A stretch of 64,000 nucleotides of DNA, from NCBI RefSeq assembly GCF_014842265.1, contig NZ_JACYVI010000013.1, forward strand, positions 113,339-177,338, written 5' to 3'. The stretch is from Pseudomonas sp. CFBP 13711. GTDB lineage: Bacteria; Pseudomonadota; Gammaproteobacteria; Pseudomonadales; Pseudomonadaceae. Numbering within the stretch: the stretch's first letter is position 1; every line of letters starts with the position of its first letter. A model generated the notes under the pieces. That model saw only the letters and a list, made by a program, of their open reading frames with translations. It did not search any database and was not told the origin of the DNA. Below are positions 44,264-56,126 of this stretch, in pieces. A program made the position numbers and the translations under genes.

Positions 44264-45386
44264 GGGACACCTCGCTGGCCGGCAGTGTGTTCGCCGCGGC
44301 CTCCAGCAGAAATTCATCGGCGTAGAGCATCAGCCATTGCGCGGGGAAACTGATCCAGGCCTGGCCCTGGGGCACCGGCTTGTCTTCCTGCACGCGCACT
44401 TTCAACAGCTGGCCGGCCAGTTTCAGGGTGAGGATCTTGTAGGTCCCCAGGTCCTCGACGTAGGTCACTTCAGCCTGCATGGCGTCATCAACCGGGCCGT
44501 CCCAGACGTGCACGAACTCGGGACGAATCCCGACTTTCAACGTGCTCCACTGAGTGGCGGCCAGGCGCTGCTGCAAGGCTTCGGACAACGGCAGATGAAT
44601 GCCGCCAAAGCCCACGCCGCCGGCTTCAGGCTTGACCTCGATGAGGTTCATACCCGGGCTGCCGATGAAGTAGCCGACGAAGGTGTGGTGCGGCTTTTCG
44701 AACAGTTCGCGTGGGGTGCCGAACTGGACGATCTGGCCGCCGTACATCACCGCAATCTTGTCGGCGAAGGTCGAAGCCTCCAACTGATCGTGGGTGACGT
44801 AGACCATGGTGATGTTGAACTGCTCATGAATCTGCTTGAGCTTGCGGCGCAGCTTCCACTTCAGGTGCGGGTCGATCACGGTCAGCGGTTCGTCGAACAG
44901 AATCGCCGACACGTCATCGCGGACCAGTCCGCGGCCCATGGAGACTTTCTGTTTTTCGTCAGCGGTGAGGCCTTTGGCTTTCTTGCTCAACAACGGCTGC
45001 AGATCCAGCACGTCGGCGATTTCCTGCACCTTGATCTTTACTTTCGCTTCCGGCATGCCCTGATTGCGCAGCGGAAACGCGAGGTTGTCGTACACCGTCA
45101 TGGTGTCGTAGACCACCGGAAACTGGAAAACCTGAGCGATGTTGCGCTCCTCCGGCGACATGTCGTTGACCACCGTGGTGTCGAACATGACCTTGCCTTC
45201 GGACGGGCTGAGCAGGCCGGAGATGATATTGAGCAGGGTCGATTTGCCGCAGCCGGACGGGCCGAGCAAGGCATACGCACCGCCCTGCTCCCAGATGTGG
45301 GTCATTTCCCGGATGGCATAGTCTTCAGGGCCGGTCGGATTGGCGCTGTAGCTGTGCGCGAGTTTTTGCAAGCGGATCTCGGCCAT
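44256..45386 (-). CDS. glpT: Glycerol-type ABC transporter ATP-binding protein (signature motif degenerate)
   Basis: This is a cytoplasmic ABC ATPase with a MalK-like C-terminal regulatory domain, 376 residues. Walker A (GPSGCGKS, 42-49), the Q-loop Gln88, Walker B (AILFDEP, Asp165-Glu166) and the H-loop His199 (VYVTHDQ) are intact. The ABC signature is not LSGGQ but LTADE at 140-144, and the D-loop reads TVID. Its partner GlpS has the opposite pattern. The start at 45386 shares one base with the glpS stop (TGATG). The name follows the Rhizobium operon and should not be confused with the glycerol-3-phosphate antiporter GlpT. Confidence 0.9.
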
Positions 45387-46480
45387 CAGGCAACCCTCGC
45401 CATGCGCAGGCCCGGCGCCTGAATCAGGCCGCCCTGCTGATCGAATACGAACAGTTTGTGAGTCGGGATGTACACGCGAATCGGCGTGTCCACGTCGTAC
45501 TCATGGACGCCCGGCAAATGCAGCACCAGCGAGAAATGCTCGTTGCGCACGTGCAGGAAGGTTTCCGAACCGCTGATCTCGGCAAGCTCGACGGTCACCG
45601 CCAGCTCGAGGTCGTCGTCGTTGGACGGCACCAGACTCAGGTGGCTCGGGCGCACGCCAAAGCGGTACTCGCCGTCGCCGATGGTGCGCAGGTCGACGTT
45701 CAGCGGGAAGTGCACGAAGTTGGCGAAGCTGACTTCGTTGCCTTCGATGCGACCGGGCATCAGGTTGATCGGCGGCTCGGAGAACAACTCGGCGGCCAGC
45801 ACGGTTTTCGGCTGGTGATACACCTCGGGCGTCCGGCCGCTCTGGATCACGCGGCCTTCGTGCAGAATCGTGGTGGTCCCGCCCAGCGCCAGCGCTTCGT
45901 TCGGCTCGGTGGTGGCGTAGATAGCGATGGTATTGCGCGTTTCGAACAGCTGGCGCATTTCCTGACGCAGCTCTTCACGCAGCTTGTAGTCGAGGTTGAC
46001 CAGCGGCTCATCGAACAGAATCAGCTCGGCGTCCTTGACCAGCGCCCGCGCCATGGCCGTGCGCTGCTGCTGGCCGCCGGACAATTCGAGGGGATGACGG
46101 CTGAGGAATTTTTCGATGCGCAGCATCTTCGCGGTTTCGCGAACCCGGCGCTCGATTTCGTCCTTCGACATCTTGGCCTGGCGCAGCGGCGAGGCGATGT
46201 TGTCGTAGACGGTCATGCTCGGATAGTTGATGAACTGCTGATAAACCATCGAGACGTTGCGATGACGCACCGCGACCTGGGTGACATCTTTGCCATTCAT
46301 CAGTACCCGGCCGCTGTCTGGCTTGTCCAGACCGGCCATCAAGCGCATCAGGCTGGTTTTGCCTGATAAGGTGCGCCCCAGCAATACGTTGAATGAGCCG
46401 GGTTCAAAGCTCAGCGAAGCATCGTCGATCCAGATCTGACCGTCGACGGAGCGGCTGACGTGCTCAAGCGTGAGAGACAT
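45386..46480 (-). CDS. glpS: Glycerol-type ABC transporter ATP-binding protein (H-loop His replaced)
   Basis: This is the first gene of the importer operon: an ABC ATPase of 364 residues with a C-terminal regulatory domain. The signature LSGGQ (133-137) and Walker B (LILFDEP, Asp157-Glu158) are intact. Walker A is the unusual but permitted GRTLSGKT (35-42). The H-loop, normally THDQ, reads T-T-E-P at 190-193, so the switch His is Thr191. AAGGG precedes the ATG. A sigma-54-type promoter lies about 100 bases upstream. Confidence 0.9.
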   Translation of the reverse strand: MSLTLEHVSRSVDGQIWIDDASLSFEPGSFNVLLGRTLSGKTSLMRLMAGLDKPDSGRVLMNGKDVTQVAVRHRNVSMVYQQFINYPSMTVYDNIASPLRQAKMSKDEIERRVRETAKMLRIEKFLSRHPLELSGGQQQRTAMARALVKDAELILFDEPLVNLDYKLREELRQEMRQLFETRNTIAIYATTEPNEALALGGTTTILHEGRVIQSGRTPEVYHQPKTVLAAELFSEPPINLMPGRIEGNEVSFANFVHFPLNVDLRTIGDGEYRFGVRPSHLSLVPSNDDDLELAVTVELAEISGSETFLHVRNEHFSLVLHLPGVHEYDVDTPIRVYIPTHKLFVFDQQGGLIQAPGLRMARVA

Positions 46481-46578
46481 GGCGTGCCCTTTTTATTTGT
46501 TTTGTTCGGGGTGTTGCGTGTGTGCCGTATGGCAGGTCGTAACATCCGTTGACCGATTGTGCAGACCGCTTGTTGGAT

Positions 46579-46594
46579 AGCGACAATCGTGCCA
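46579..46594 (-). promoter_or_regulatory. Sigma-54 (-24/-12) promoter of the glycerol importer operon
   Basis: On the minus strand TGGCACG, four bases, then TCGCT matches the RpoN consensus TGGCACG-N4-TTGCW at every fixed position except one, with GG and GC correctly spaced. Transcription should begin near 46568, about 88 bases before glpS. A sigma-54 activator gene is divergent next door. Confidence 0.75.
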
Positions 46595-46678
46595 ACCGGC
46601 CTGCTCAGGCGCTTTCTGGCTGGAATACGCGGACTAGAGCGGTTGCGACAATTTGCCGCACAGATTGGCATTCGTTGA

Positions 46679-46748
46679 TGAACATAAATGAACAGGAAAG
46701 GCTGAACACCTGAACAAAATGAACATTGACTTTGAACAATCCTGAACA
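46679..46748. promoter_or_regulatory. Array of seven TGAACA half-sites (activator binding region)
   Basis: TGAACA occurs at 46679, 46689, 46703, 46711, 46720, 46733 and 46743, all in the same orientation. The array begins about 85 bases upstream of the -24 box of the importer promoter, the usual place for a sigma-54 enhancer, and lies 90-150 bases before the activator gene, so it could also serve autoregulation. Confidence 0.7.
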
Positions 46749-46835
46749 ACAATGGGTGGACGTTTTCGAGCAGGGATGCTCTGCCTAGCGGCATCTCGAC
46801 AACAATAAATAAAAGTACTCGGACGGAGCCATTTC

Positions 46836-48698
<1,863 letters not shown>

Positions 48699-48808
48699 TT
48701 GGGGTTTGTCGCTAGTGCGCAGAGCCAGCAAAACCGGGAGGCGGAGTGTCAGACGAGGCATTCCCACGCGGGGCGTCTTCACAATCAGCACAGAATTGTA
48801 ACGGTGGC

Positions 48809-48844
48809 TTGGGCAAGAAGAATTATATGGCTATATTTGGCCAA
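48809..48844 (+). promoter_or_regulatory. Promoter and candidate operator of the toxin-antitoxin pair
   Basis: TTGGGC, 17 bases, then TATATT form a plausible promoter. The perfect palindrome TTGGCCAA (48837-48844) begins on the last base of the -10 box, inside a longer imperfect palindrome, the usual layout for autorepression by an antitoxin. Confidence 0.5.
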
Positions 48845-48868
48845 TATTTCCGAATGCGAGCATACGTC

Positions 48869-49108
48869 ATGATTATCGTCCCCCTCGGTGAGGCCAAGGA
48901 CAATCTGTCAAAACTGGTAGATGACGCTGCGGCGGGCCAGACTATCACGATCGCTAAACATGGTCGCGCAATGGCGCGCCTCGTCCCGATCGGGCGGCCC
49001 ACCGGTAAACGCATCGGTGCTATGAAAGGTATTCTCCAACTACCGGACGACTTCGATGCACCGCTTTCTGACTCTGTGCTGGATGATTTCGAAGGCAGCC
49101 GCCCATGA
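48869..49108 (+). CDS. Phd/YefM-family antitoxin
   Basis: This is a 79-residue antitoxin predicted to bind its own promoter with its N-terminal domain and neutralise the PIN toxin with its C-terminus. The N-terminal signature VPLGEAKDNLSKLVDDAAAG and the following TITIAKHGRAMARLVPI are typical of the family. I take the ATG at 48869; an ATG five codons upstream is possible. The TGA overlaps the toxin ATG by four bases (ATGA). The DNA here is visibly more A+T-rich than the flanking genes, which suggests acquisition. Confidence 0.88.
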   Translation: MIIVPLGEAKDNLSKLVDDAAAGQTITIAKHGRAMARLVPIGRPTGKRIGAMKGILQLPDDFDAPLSDSVLDDFEGSRP

Positions 49109-49482
49109 GGATACTGCTGGATACTCATATTCTTCTGTGGGCTCTGACTGACGACCCGAAGCTTTCTCCTAAAGCAAAAAAACTGATCGAAACCGCTACT
49201 GAGGTTTACATCAGCGCCGCCACGTTTTGGGAGATGTCGATAAAGATTGGCTTGGGGAAACTAACGGCCGATCTCGAGGAGATTCGCGAGTACTGCCGAG
49301 ACAGCGGCTTTATCGAGCTCCCTGTCAGCGTTGAACATGCAATCGCAGTCAAAGATCTGGAACACCATCATCGCGACCCATTCGATAGGCTAATCGTTGC
49401 TGCCGCCATTACTGAACCGATGAAGCTAATTACGTCAGACGCGATGGTTGCCAGGTACACGTCACTTGCTGTTCTGGCCTAA
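49105..49482 (+). CDS. VapC-family PIN-domain toxin
   Basis: This is a 125-residue PIN-domain ribonuclease, predicted to inhibit translation when freed from the antitoxin. The acidic metal-binding residues are Asp6 (LLDTHILLW), Glu43 (FWEMSIK), Asp91/Asp94 (HRDPFDRLIVAAA) and Asp112 (TSDAMV). The domain is complete, so the toxin is probably active. It is coupled to the antitoxin gene by an ATGA overlap. Pairing of Phd-type antitoxins with PIN toxins is common. Confidence 0.9.
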   Translation: MRILLDTHILLWALTDDPKLSPKAKKLIETATEVYISAATFWEMSIKIGLGKLTADLEEIREYCRDSGFIELPVSVEHAIAVKDLEHHHRDPFDRLIVAAAITEPMKLITSDAMVARYTSLAVLA

Positions 49483-49608
49483 AGCACCTAGGCGCCAAAA
49501 GCAGCAGGTCAGTCGACATCAACAATTTGCCAAACGAGCTCCGTGAGACTGATTGTTCCACCCAGAACGGGAACAATCACCGCAGATGTAACGGGTGACA
49601 GATGAACT

Positions 49609-49715
49609 GTGGGAGCGAGCTTGCTCGCGAAGAGGCCAGTACATCCGCCAAATATTCAGCGTTCGAAACGCCGCCTTCGCGAGCAAGGTGGAGCGCCACC
49701 CCGGTCGCTCCCACA
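49609..49715. repeat. REP pair with one expanded unit, cysS 3' side
   Basis: A standard REP unit (TGTGGGAGCGAGCTTGCTCG at 49609) faces an inverted expanded unit (49674-49715), in which the loop holds an extra small palindrome, GGTGGAGCGCCACC. The expanded unit is identical over 42 bases, in reverse complement, to 54381-54422. Confidence 0.85.
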
Positions 49716-49735
49716 TCAACCGTGTGCGCGGCTGA

Positions 49736-51118
<1,383 letters not shown>

Positions 51119-51128
51119 GTTGCCTACC

Positions 51129-52826
51129 TTAGCTCCACGAATCGCGGAGCGTCACAGTCCGGTTAAAGACCGGATGACCGGGTTTCGAGTCCTTCAGATC
51201 CGCGCAGAAATAGCCTTCGCGTTCGAACTGGAAACGGTCTTCCGGCTGAGCGTCAGCCAACGACGGTTCAGCGCGACAACCGGTCAACACCTGCAGGGAG
51301 CCTGGGTTGATGTTGTCCAGGAAGGTCTTGCCCTCTTCTGCCTTCTCAGGGTTTGCCGACAGGAACAGACGGTCGTACAAACGCACTTCGCATTCGATGC
51401 TTTCGGCTGCCGGTACCCAGTGCACAACGCCTTTGACCTTGCGGCCTTCAGGGTTCTTGCCCAGGGTTTCCGGGTCGTAGGAGCAACGCAGCTCGACGAT
51501 GTTGCCGTCGGCGTCCTTGATCGCTTCGTCGGCGCGAATCACGTAGCTGCCACGCAGGCGCACTTCACCGTTCGGCTCCAGGCGCTTATAGCCCTTCGGC
51601 GGCTCTTCCATGAAGTCGTCACGGTCGATGTAGATCTCGCGGGAAAACGGCAGCTTGCGCACGCCGAGCTCTTCCTTCTGCGGATGGCGCGGCAGTTCGA
51701 GGTGGTCAACCTGGCCTTCCGGGTAATTGGTGATCACGACTTTCAATGGACGCAGCACGCACATGGCGCGCGGGGCGTTGTGGTCCAGGTCCTGACGGAT
51801 GCTGAATTCCAGCATGCCGAAATCGACCACGCCGTCGGAACGGTTGGTGCCGATCATTTCGCAGAAATTGCGGATCGACGCCGGGGTGTAACCGCGACGG
51901 CGGAAGCCCGACAGCGTCGACATGCGCGGGTCGTCCCAGCCGTGCACGTGCTTTTCATCGACCAGTTGCTTAAGCTTGCGCTTGCTGGTGATGGTGTAGT
52001 TCAGGTTCAGACGCGAGAACTCGTACTGGCGCGGCTTGCACGGCACCGGCAGGTTATCGAGGAACCACTCGTAGAGCGGGCGATGGCTCTCGAATTCCAG
52101 GGTGCAGATCGAATGGGTGATGCCTTCGATGGCGTCCGATTGACCGTGGGTGAAATCGTAGATCGGGTAGATGCACCACTTGTCACCGGTCTGGTGGTGA
52201 TGGGCGTGACGAATGCGGTAGAGGATCGGATCGCGCAGGTTCATGTTCGGCGAAGCCATGTCGATCTTGGCGCGCAGGACGCGGGCGCCGTCTTCGAACT
52301 CGCCGGCCTTCATGCGGCTGAACAGGTCGAGGTTTTCTTCGACGCTGCGATCGCGGAACGGGCTGTTCTTGCCCGGTTCGGTCAGGGTGCCGCGGTATTC
52401 GCGAGCCTGCTCGGGGGTCAGGTCATCGACGTAGGCCTTGCCCGTTTCGATCAGATGGACCGCCCAGGCGTACAGCTGGTCGAAGTACTGCGAGGCATAA
52501 CGCACTTCGCCGGACCACTCGAAGCCCAGCCATTTGACATCGGCTTCAATGGCGTCGATGTATTCCTGGTCTTCCTTCGCCGGGTTGGTGTCGTCGAAGC
52601 GCAGATGCGTGACGCCGCCGAATTCCTGAGCCAGACCAAAGTTGACGCAAATCGACTTGGCATGACCGATGTGCAGGTAGCCATTGGGCTCCGGCGGGAA
52701 GCGGGTCACGATCTGGGTGTGCTTGCCCGAATCCAGGTCAGCCTGCACGATGGGGCGCAGGAAGTTGGTTGGAATGGCTGGGCCTGCCTTGGAATTCGCA
52801 GCGGCATCTTGAGTGGGCTTGCTCAT
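51129..52826 (-). CDS. glnS: Glutamine--tRNA ligase
   Basis: GlnS charges tRNA-Gln directly. It is a class I synthetase with PNGYLHIGHAKSICVNFGLA at the N-terminus and the second signature as TITSKRKL near 270. TRFPPEPNGY and LRFDDTNPAKEDQEY are the family hallmarks that separate GlnRS from GluRS, and the beta-barrel anticodon-binding C-terminus is present. Length 565 is typical of the Pseudomonas form. AAGGA lies four bases before the ATG. It leads the glnS-cysS operon and is divergent from ppiB. Confidence 0.96.
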   Translation of the reverse strand: MSKPTQDAAANSKAGPAIPTNFLRPIVQADLDSGKHTQIVTRFPPEPNGYLHIGHAKSICVNFGLAQEFGGVTHLRFDDTNPAKEDQEYIDAIEADVKWLGFEWSGEVRYASQYFDQLYAWAVHLIETGKAYVDDLTPEQAREYRGTLTEPGKNSPFRDRSVEENLDLFSRMKAGEFEDGARVLRAKIDMASPNMNLRDPILYRIRHAHHHQTGDKWCIYPIYDFTHGQSDAIEGITHSICTLEFESHRPLYEWFLDNLPVPCKPRQYEFSRLNLNYTITSKRKLKQLVDEKHVHGWDDPRMSTLSGFRRRGYTPASIRNFCEMIGTNRSDGVVDFGMLEFSIRQDLDHNAPRAMCVLRPLKVVITNYPEGQVDHLELPRHPQKEELGVRKLPFSREIYIDRDDFMEEPPKGYKRLEPNGEVRLRGSYVIRADEAIKDADGNIVELRCSYDPETLGKNPEGRKVKGVVHWVPAAESIECEVRLYDRLFLSANPEKAEEGKTFLDNINPGSLQVLTGCRAEPSLADAQPEDRFQFEREGYFCADLKDSKPGHPVFNRTVTLRDSWS

Positions 52827-52889
52827 AGGATCCTTGTACGGGTCGCGGCCAGGAAGGCCGGTTAAATCAAAGCGCCTATCATAGCCGAA

Positions 52890-52909
52890 GCTGTCAAGCC
52901 CCTGACAGC
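52890..52909. promoter_or_regulatory. Inverted repeat between glnS and ppiB
   Basis: GCTGTCA and TGACAGC form a perfect seven-base stem with a six-base loop in the divergent spacer. It could be an operator. I found no confident promoter boxes for glnS beside it; the rest of the 275-base spacer shows nothing clear. Confidence 0.35.
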
Positions 52910-53101
52910 GCGCTGTGACAAAACTGCCGAGATGGGCGCCCGGTCAGCGTCGGAACCTGCAGCTCAATCGCAACTACCCGCGCAACGGCTACCCTCTGTA
53001 AACTGCGCGCCTGGGGTGAATCCGCAGGACTGGCCGCGCATTCCGATGGCCGACTGCCGCGATCACTGCCTCCCATTGCGACTTCAAAGAGCGAGCTGAC
53101 C

Positions 53102-53605
53102 ATGTCGAAAGTAAAGCTGACCACCAATCACGGTGAAATCGTTCTGCAACTTAACGCAGAAAAGGCGCCGCTGACTGTCGCCAACTTCATCGAATACGTC
53201 AAAGCCGGCCACTACGAAAACACCGTGTTTCACCGCGTGATCGGCAATTTCATGATCCAGGGCGGCGGCTTCGAGCCTGGCATGAAAGAGAAGAAAGACA
53301 AGCGCCCGAGCATCCAGAACGAAGCCGACAACGGCCTGCCGAACAAGAAGTACTCAGTGGCCATGGCCCGCACCATGGAGCCCCATTCAGCCTCGGCGCA
53401 GTTCTTCATCAACGTCGCCGACAACAGCTTCCTCAATCACAGCGCCAAGACCGTGCAGGGTTGGGGTTACGCCGTGTTCGCTGACGTCGTCGAAGGCACT
53501 GATGTGGTCGACAAGATCAAGGGCGTCGCCACCACGTCCAAGGCCGGTCACCAGGACGTGCCAGCCGAAGACGTGATCATCGAGAAAGCCGAGATCATTG
53601 AGTGA
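53102..53605 (+). CDS. ppiB: Cyclophilin-type peptidyl-prolyl cis-trans isomerase
   Basis: PpiB speeds proline isomerisation in the cytoplasm; there is no signal peptide. The active-site segment is FHRVIGNFMIQGGGFEPG, followed by SVAMARTMEPHSASAQFFINV and WGYAVFADVVEGTDVVDKI. The 167-residue length fits the bacterial cytoplasmic form. GAGCGAG lies upstream of the ATG. The TGA overlaps the GTG start of lpxH (GTGA), so the two genes are translationally coupled. Confidence 0.95.
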   Translation: MSKVKLTTNHGEIVLQLNAEKAPLTVANFIEYVKAGHYENTVFHRVIGNFMIQGGGFEPGMKEKKDKRPSIQNEADNGLPNKKYSVAMARTMEPHSASAQFFINVADNSFLNHSAKTVQGWGYAVFADVVEGTDVVDKIKGVATTSKAGHQDVPAEDVIIEKAEIIE

Positions 53606-54327
53606 TATTGCTGATCTCCGATCTGCACCTGGAAGAAGGACGCCCGGACATTACCCGGGCGTTTCTCGGTCTGCTGAATGGGCGCGCGCGCGCGGCTGAA
53701 TCGCTGTACATCCTTGGGGATTTCTTCGAAGCCTGGATCGGCGATGACGCCATGTCGCCCTTTCAGCGCTCGATTTGCCAGGCGCTGCGGGCACTGAGCG
53801 ACAGCGGCACGCGGGTGTTCCTGATGCACGGCAATCGCGACTTCATGATCGGCCAGGGGTTTTGCAAAGCGGCGGGCTGCACGCTGCTCAAGGACCCGAG
53901 CGTCGTGAATTTCAACGGCGAACCGGTGCTGCTGATGCACGGCGACAGCCTGTGTACTCGGGACGAAGCCTACATGCGTATGCGCCGTTACCTGCGCCAT
54001 CCGCTGACGCTGTGGGTGCTGCGGCATCTGCCGTTGAGCACACGGCACAAGCTGGCGCGCAAGCTACGCAGCGAAAGCCGTGCGCAGACGCGGATGAAGG
54101 CCAGCGACATTGTCGACGTCACGCCGGACGAAGTGCCACGGGTGATGAAGGAGTCTGGCGTGAAGACGCTGATTCATGGTCACACCCATCGGCCTGCGGT
54201 TCACGACCTTCAACTGGGTGAGACCATGGCGCAGCGCATCGTGCTGGGGGATTGGGATCGCGAGGGATGGTTGCTGCGGATCGATGAGTCGGGCTTTCAT
54301 CTGGAGTCGTTTGCGTTTGAGGCCTGA
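53602..54327 (+). CDS. lpxH: UDP-2,3-diacylglucosamine diphosphatase
   Basis: LpxH removes UMP from UDP-2,3-diacylglucosamine in lipid A synthesis at the inner membrane. Metallophosphoesterase motifs are ISDLHLE, GDFFEAWIGDD, HGNRDFMIG, MHGDSLC and HGHTHRPA, all intact. Length is 241. The start is GTG at 53602, overlapping the ppiB stop. The ppiB-lpxH pair is common in Pseudomonas. A REP pair lies 54 bases downstream. Confidence 0.95.
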   Translation: MILLISDLHLEEGRPDITRAFLGLLNGRARAAESLYILGDFFEAWIGDDAMSPFQRSICQALRALSDSGTRVFLMHGNRDFMIGQGFCKAAGCTLLKDPSVVNFNGEPVLLMHGDSLCTRDEAYMRMRRYLRHPLTLWVLRHLPLSTRHKLARKLRSESRAQTRMKASDIVDVTPDEVPRVMKESGVKTLIHGHTHRPAVHDLQLGETMAQRIVLGDWDREGWLLRIDESGFHLESFAFEA

Positions 54328-54380
54328 CCAGATCACCGGTGCGTCAGAAGTGAACACCGATGATCGTCGAACGCAGAACC

Positions 54381-54490
54381 TGTGGGAGCGACCGGGGTGG
54401 CGCTCCACCTTGCTCGCGAAGGCTTACTTTCTGACATCAGAGAAAGTGGCTGAATGTCCCGGCCTCTTCGTGAGCAAGCTCACTCCCACA
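54381..54490. repeat. REP pair with one expanded unit, lpxH 3' side
   Basis: An expanded REP unit (54381-54423), containing GGTGGCGCTCCACC within its loop, faces an inverted standard unit (54465-54490). The expanded unit matches the one at 49674-49715 exactly in the opposite orientation. Confidence 0.85.
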
Positions 54491-54524
54491 AGTATTGTGT
54501 TTGACGCCGACAGCGCGGCGTCAA

Positions 54525-56057
54525 TCAATGCCCTCCCCCAGGCGCCGCCTTCGCGGTAAACGGCGGTTTGGCCAGCCAGATGATCAGGATCAGCGACAGG
54601 AACACCCAGCCCATCATGTAGAAGTAGTCCACCGTGGACATCATGTACGCCTGGCTGGTGACCATCGAATCGAGCTGTGCATACGCCTGATTGCTCGCCC
54701 CACCCAGGGTCTCCAGCACATGTCGCGTCGTCGGCTCGTAGGCGTTCACGCTTTCGCTCAGATAGGCGTGGTGCTGATCGGCGCGGCGGATCCAGATCCA
54801 CGTAGTCAAGGAGGCCGCGAAGCTGCCACCGAGGTTACGCAGGAAGGTCGCCAGCCCCGAGCCGTCGGCGATCTGCGACGGCGGCAGGTCGGAAAGCAGG
54901 ATGCTCAAGGTCGGCATGAAGAACAGCGCAATGCCTGCACCCATGAACAACTGCACCAGGGCGATGTGCTCGAAATCCACCTGACTGGTGAAACTTGCTC
55001 GCATGAAGCAACTCAGGCCAATCCCCAGAAACGCGAGGCCGGCGAGCAGGCGCAAGTCGAATTTATGCGCATAACGTCCCACGAAGGGCGACATCAATAC
55101 TGGCAGCACCCCGAGTGGCGCCACCGCCAGCCCTGCATAGGTCGCCGTGTAACCCATCTGCGTTTGCAGCCACTGGGGCAGAATCAGGTTGATCCCGAAG
55201 AACCCCGCGTAGCCCGCTACCAGGCAGATCGTCCCGTAGCGAAAGTTGCGAAACGCAAACAGCCGCAGGTTGACCACCGGGTGATCATCCGTCATTTCCC
55301 AGATGACAAATGCCGCCAGGCCAATCGCCGAAATCACCGAGCCGATAATGATGAAGTTCGACTCGAACCAGTCCAGGTCATTGCCTTTGTCGAGCACGAT
55401 CTGCAGCGCGCCCACGCCGATGATCAGCGTAATCAGACCCACGTAATCCATGGGCTGGCGACTGGTGCTGACCGGCCGGGTAGCCATCTGCTGACGCACG
55501 ACGAACGCCGCGAACAGTCCGATCGGCACGTTGATGAAGAAGATCCACGGCCAGCTGTAACTGTCGGTGATCCAGCCGCCGAGAATCGGCCCGGCAATCG
55601 GCGCCACGACCGTCACCATCGCCAGCAATGCCAATGCCATCCCCCGTTTCGCAGGGGGATAAACGGCGATCAGCAGCGTTTGCGTCATCGGGTACAACGG
55701 CCCGGCAACCATGCCCTGCAACACTCGAAAGCCCACCAGCTCAGGCATCGAGGTGGAAATGCCACAGAGAAACGAGGCGGTGACAAACAGCAGCGTGGCC
55801 CACAGAAACAGCTTCACCTCGCCGAAGCGCCGGCTCAGCCAGCCGGTCAGCGGCAGCGCGATGGCGTTACTGACCGCGAAGGAGGTGATGACCCACGTGC
55901 CCTGCTCCGAGCTCACGCCGAGGTTGCCGGAGATGGTCGGCAAGGCCACGTTGGCGATGGTCGTGTCGAGCACTTGCATGAAAGTCGCCAGCGACAGGCC
56001 GATGGTAGTCAGCAACAGGCTTGGCGGCGTAAAAGAAGCGGGAGCGTTAGTACTCAT
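54525..56057 (-). CDS. emrB: EmrB/QacA-type DHA2 multidrug transporter
   Basis: This is an inner-membrane proton antiporter of 510 residues with about 14 helices. The DHA2 hallmarks are clear: LDTTIANVALPTISGNLG in helix 1, WLSRRFGEVKLF in the first loop and GPILGGWITDSYSWPWIFFI (motif C and beyond). It works with the adjacent EmrA adaptor and outer-membrane factor. AAAGGA lies about seven bases before the ATG. It is the last gene of the marR-led operon, 69 bases after emrA. Confidence 0.92.
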   Translation of the reverse strand: MSTNAPASFTPPSLLLTTIGLSLATFMQVLDTTIANVALPTISGNLGVSSEQGTWVITSFAVSNAIALPLTGWLSRRFGEVKLFLWATLLFVTASFLCGISTSMPELVGFRVLQGMVAGPLYPMTQTLLIAVYPPAKRGMALALLAMVTVVAPIAGPILGGWITDSYSWPWIFFINVPIGLFAAFVVRQQMATRPVSTSRQPMDYVGLITLIIGVGALQIVLDKGNDLDWFESNFIIIGSVISAIGLAAFVIWEMTDDHPVVNLRLFAFRNFRYGTICLVAGYAGFFGINLILPQWLQTQMGYTATYAGLAVAPLGVLPVLMSPFVGRYAHKFDLRLLAGLAFLGIGLSCFMRASFTSQVDFEHIALVQLFMGAGIALFFMPTLSILLSDLPPSQIADGSGLATFLRNLGGSFAASLTTWIWIRRADQHHAYLSESVNAYEPTTRHVLETLGGASNQAYAQLDSMVTSQAYMMSTVDYFYMMGWVFLSLILIIWLAKPPFTAKAAPGGGH

Positions 56058-56126
56058 CGCGAATCCTTTGACACTCGAAGATCACCCCGGCCGGCAGATG
56101 CAGGCCGAGGCAGATGGATTGGCGAA

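Noticed and set aside
46679..46748. TGAACA array considered as a CRISPR remnant or plasmid iterons
   Set aside because: The repeats are only six bases with irregular spacing, no cas or rep gene is near, and the position beside a sigma-54 promoter explains them better as regulator sites.
48745..48782. Inverted repeat (AGACG ... CGTCT) around CATTCCCACGC, considered as a terminator of the activator gene or another REP-type repeat
   Set aside because: The stem is only five bases and there is no T-tract; it resembles a fragment of another Pseudomonas intergenic repeat but is too short to call.
48746..48868. Longer N-terminal version of the antitoxin starting at 48746
   Set aside because: The added 41 residues have no family similarity and would place the start upstream of the predicted promoter and operator.
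51120..52865. A 581-codon plus-strand frame opposite glnS
   Set aside because: It has no recognisable domain and covers a conserved synthetase exactly.
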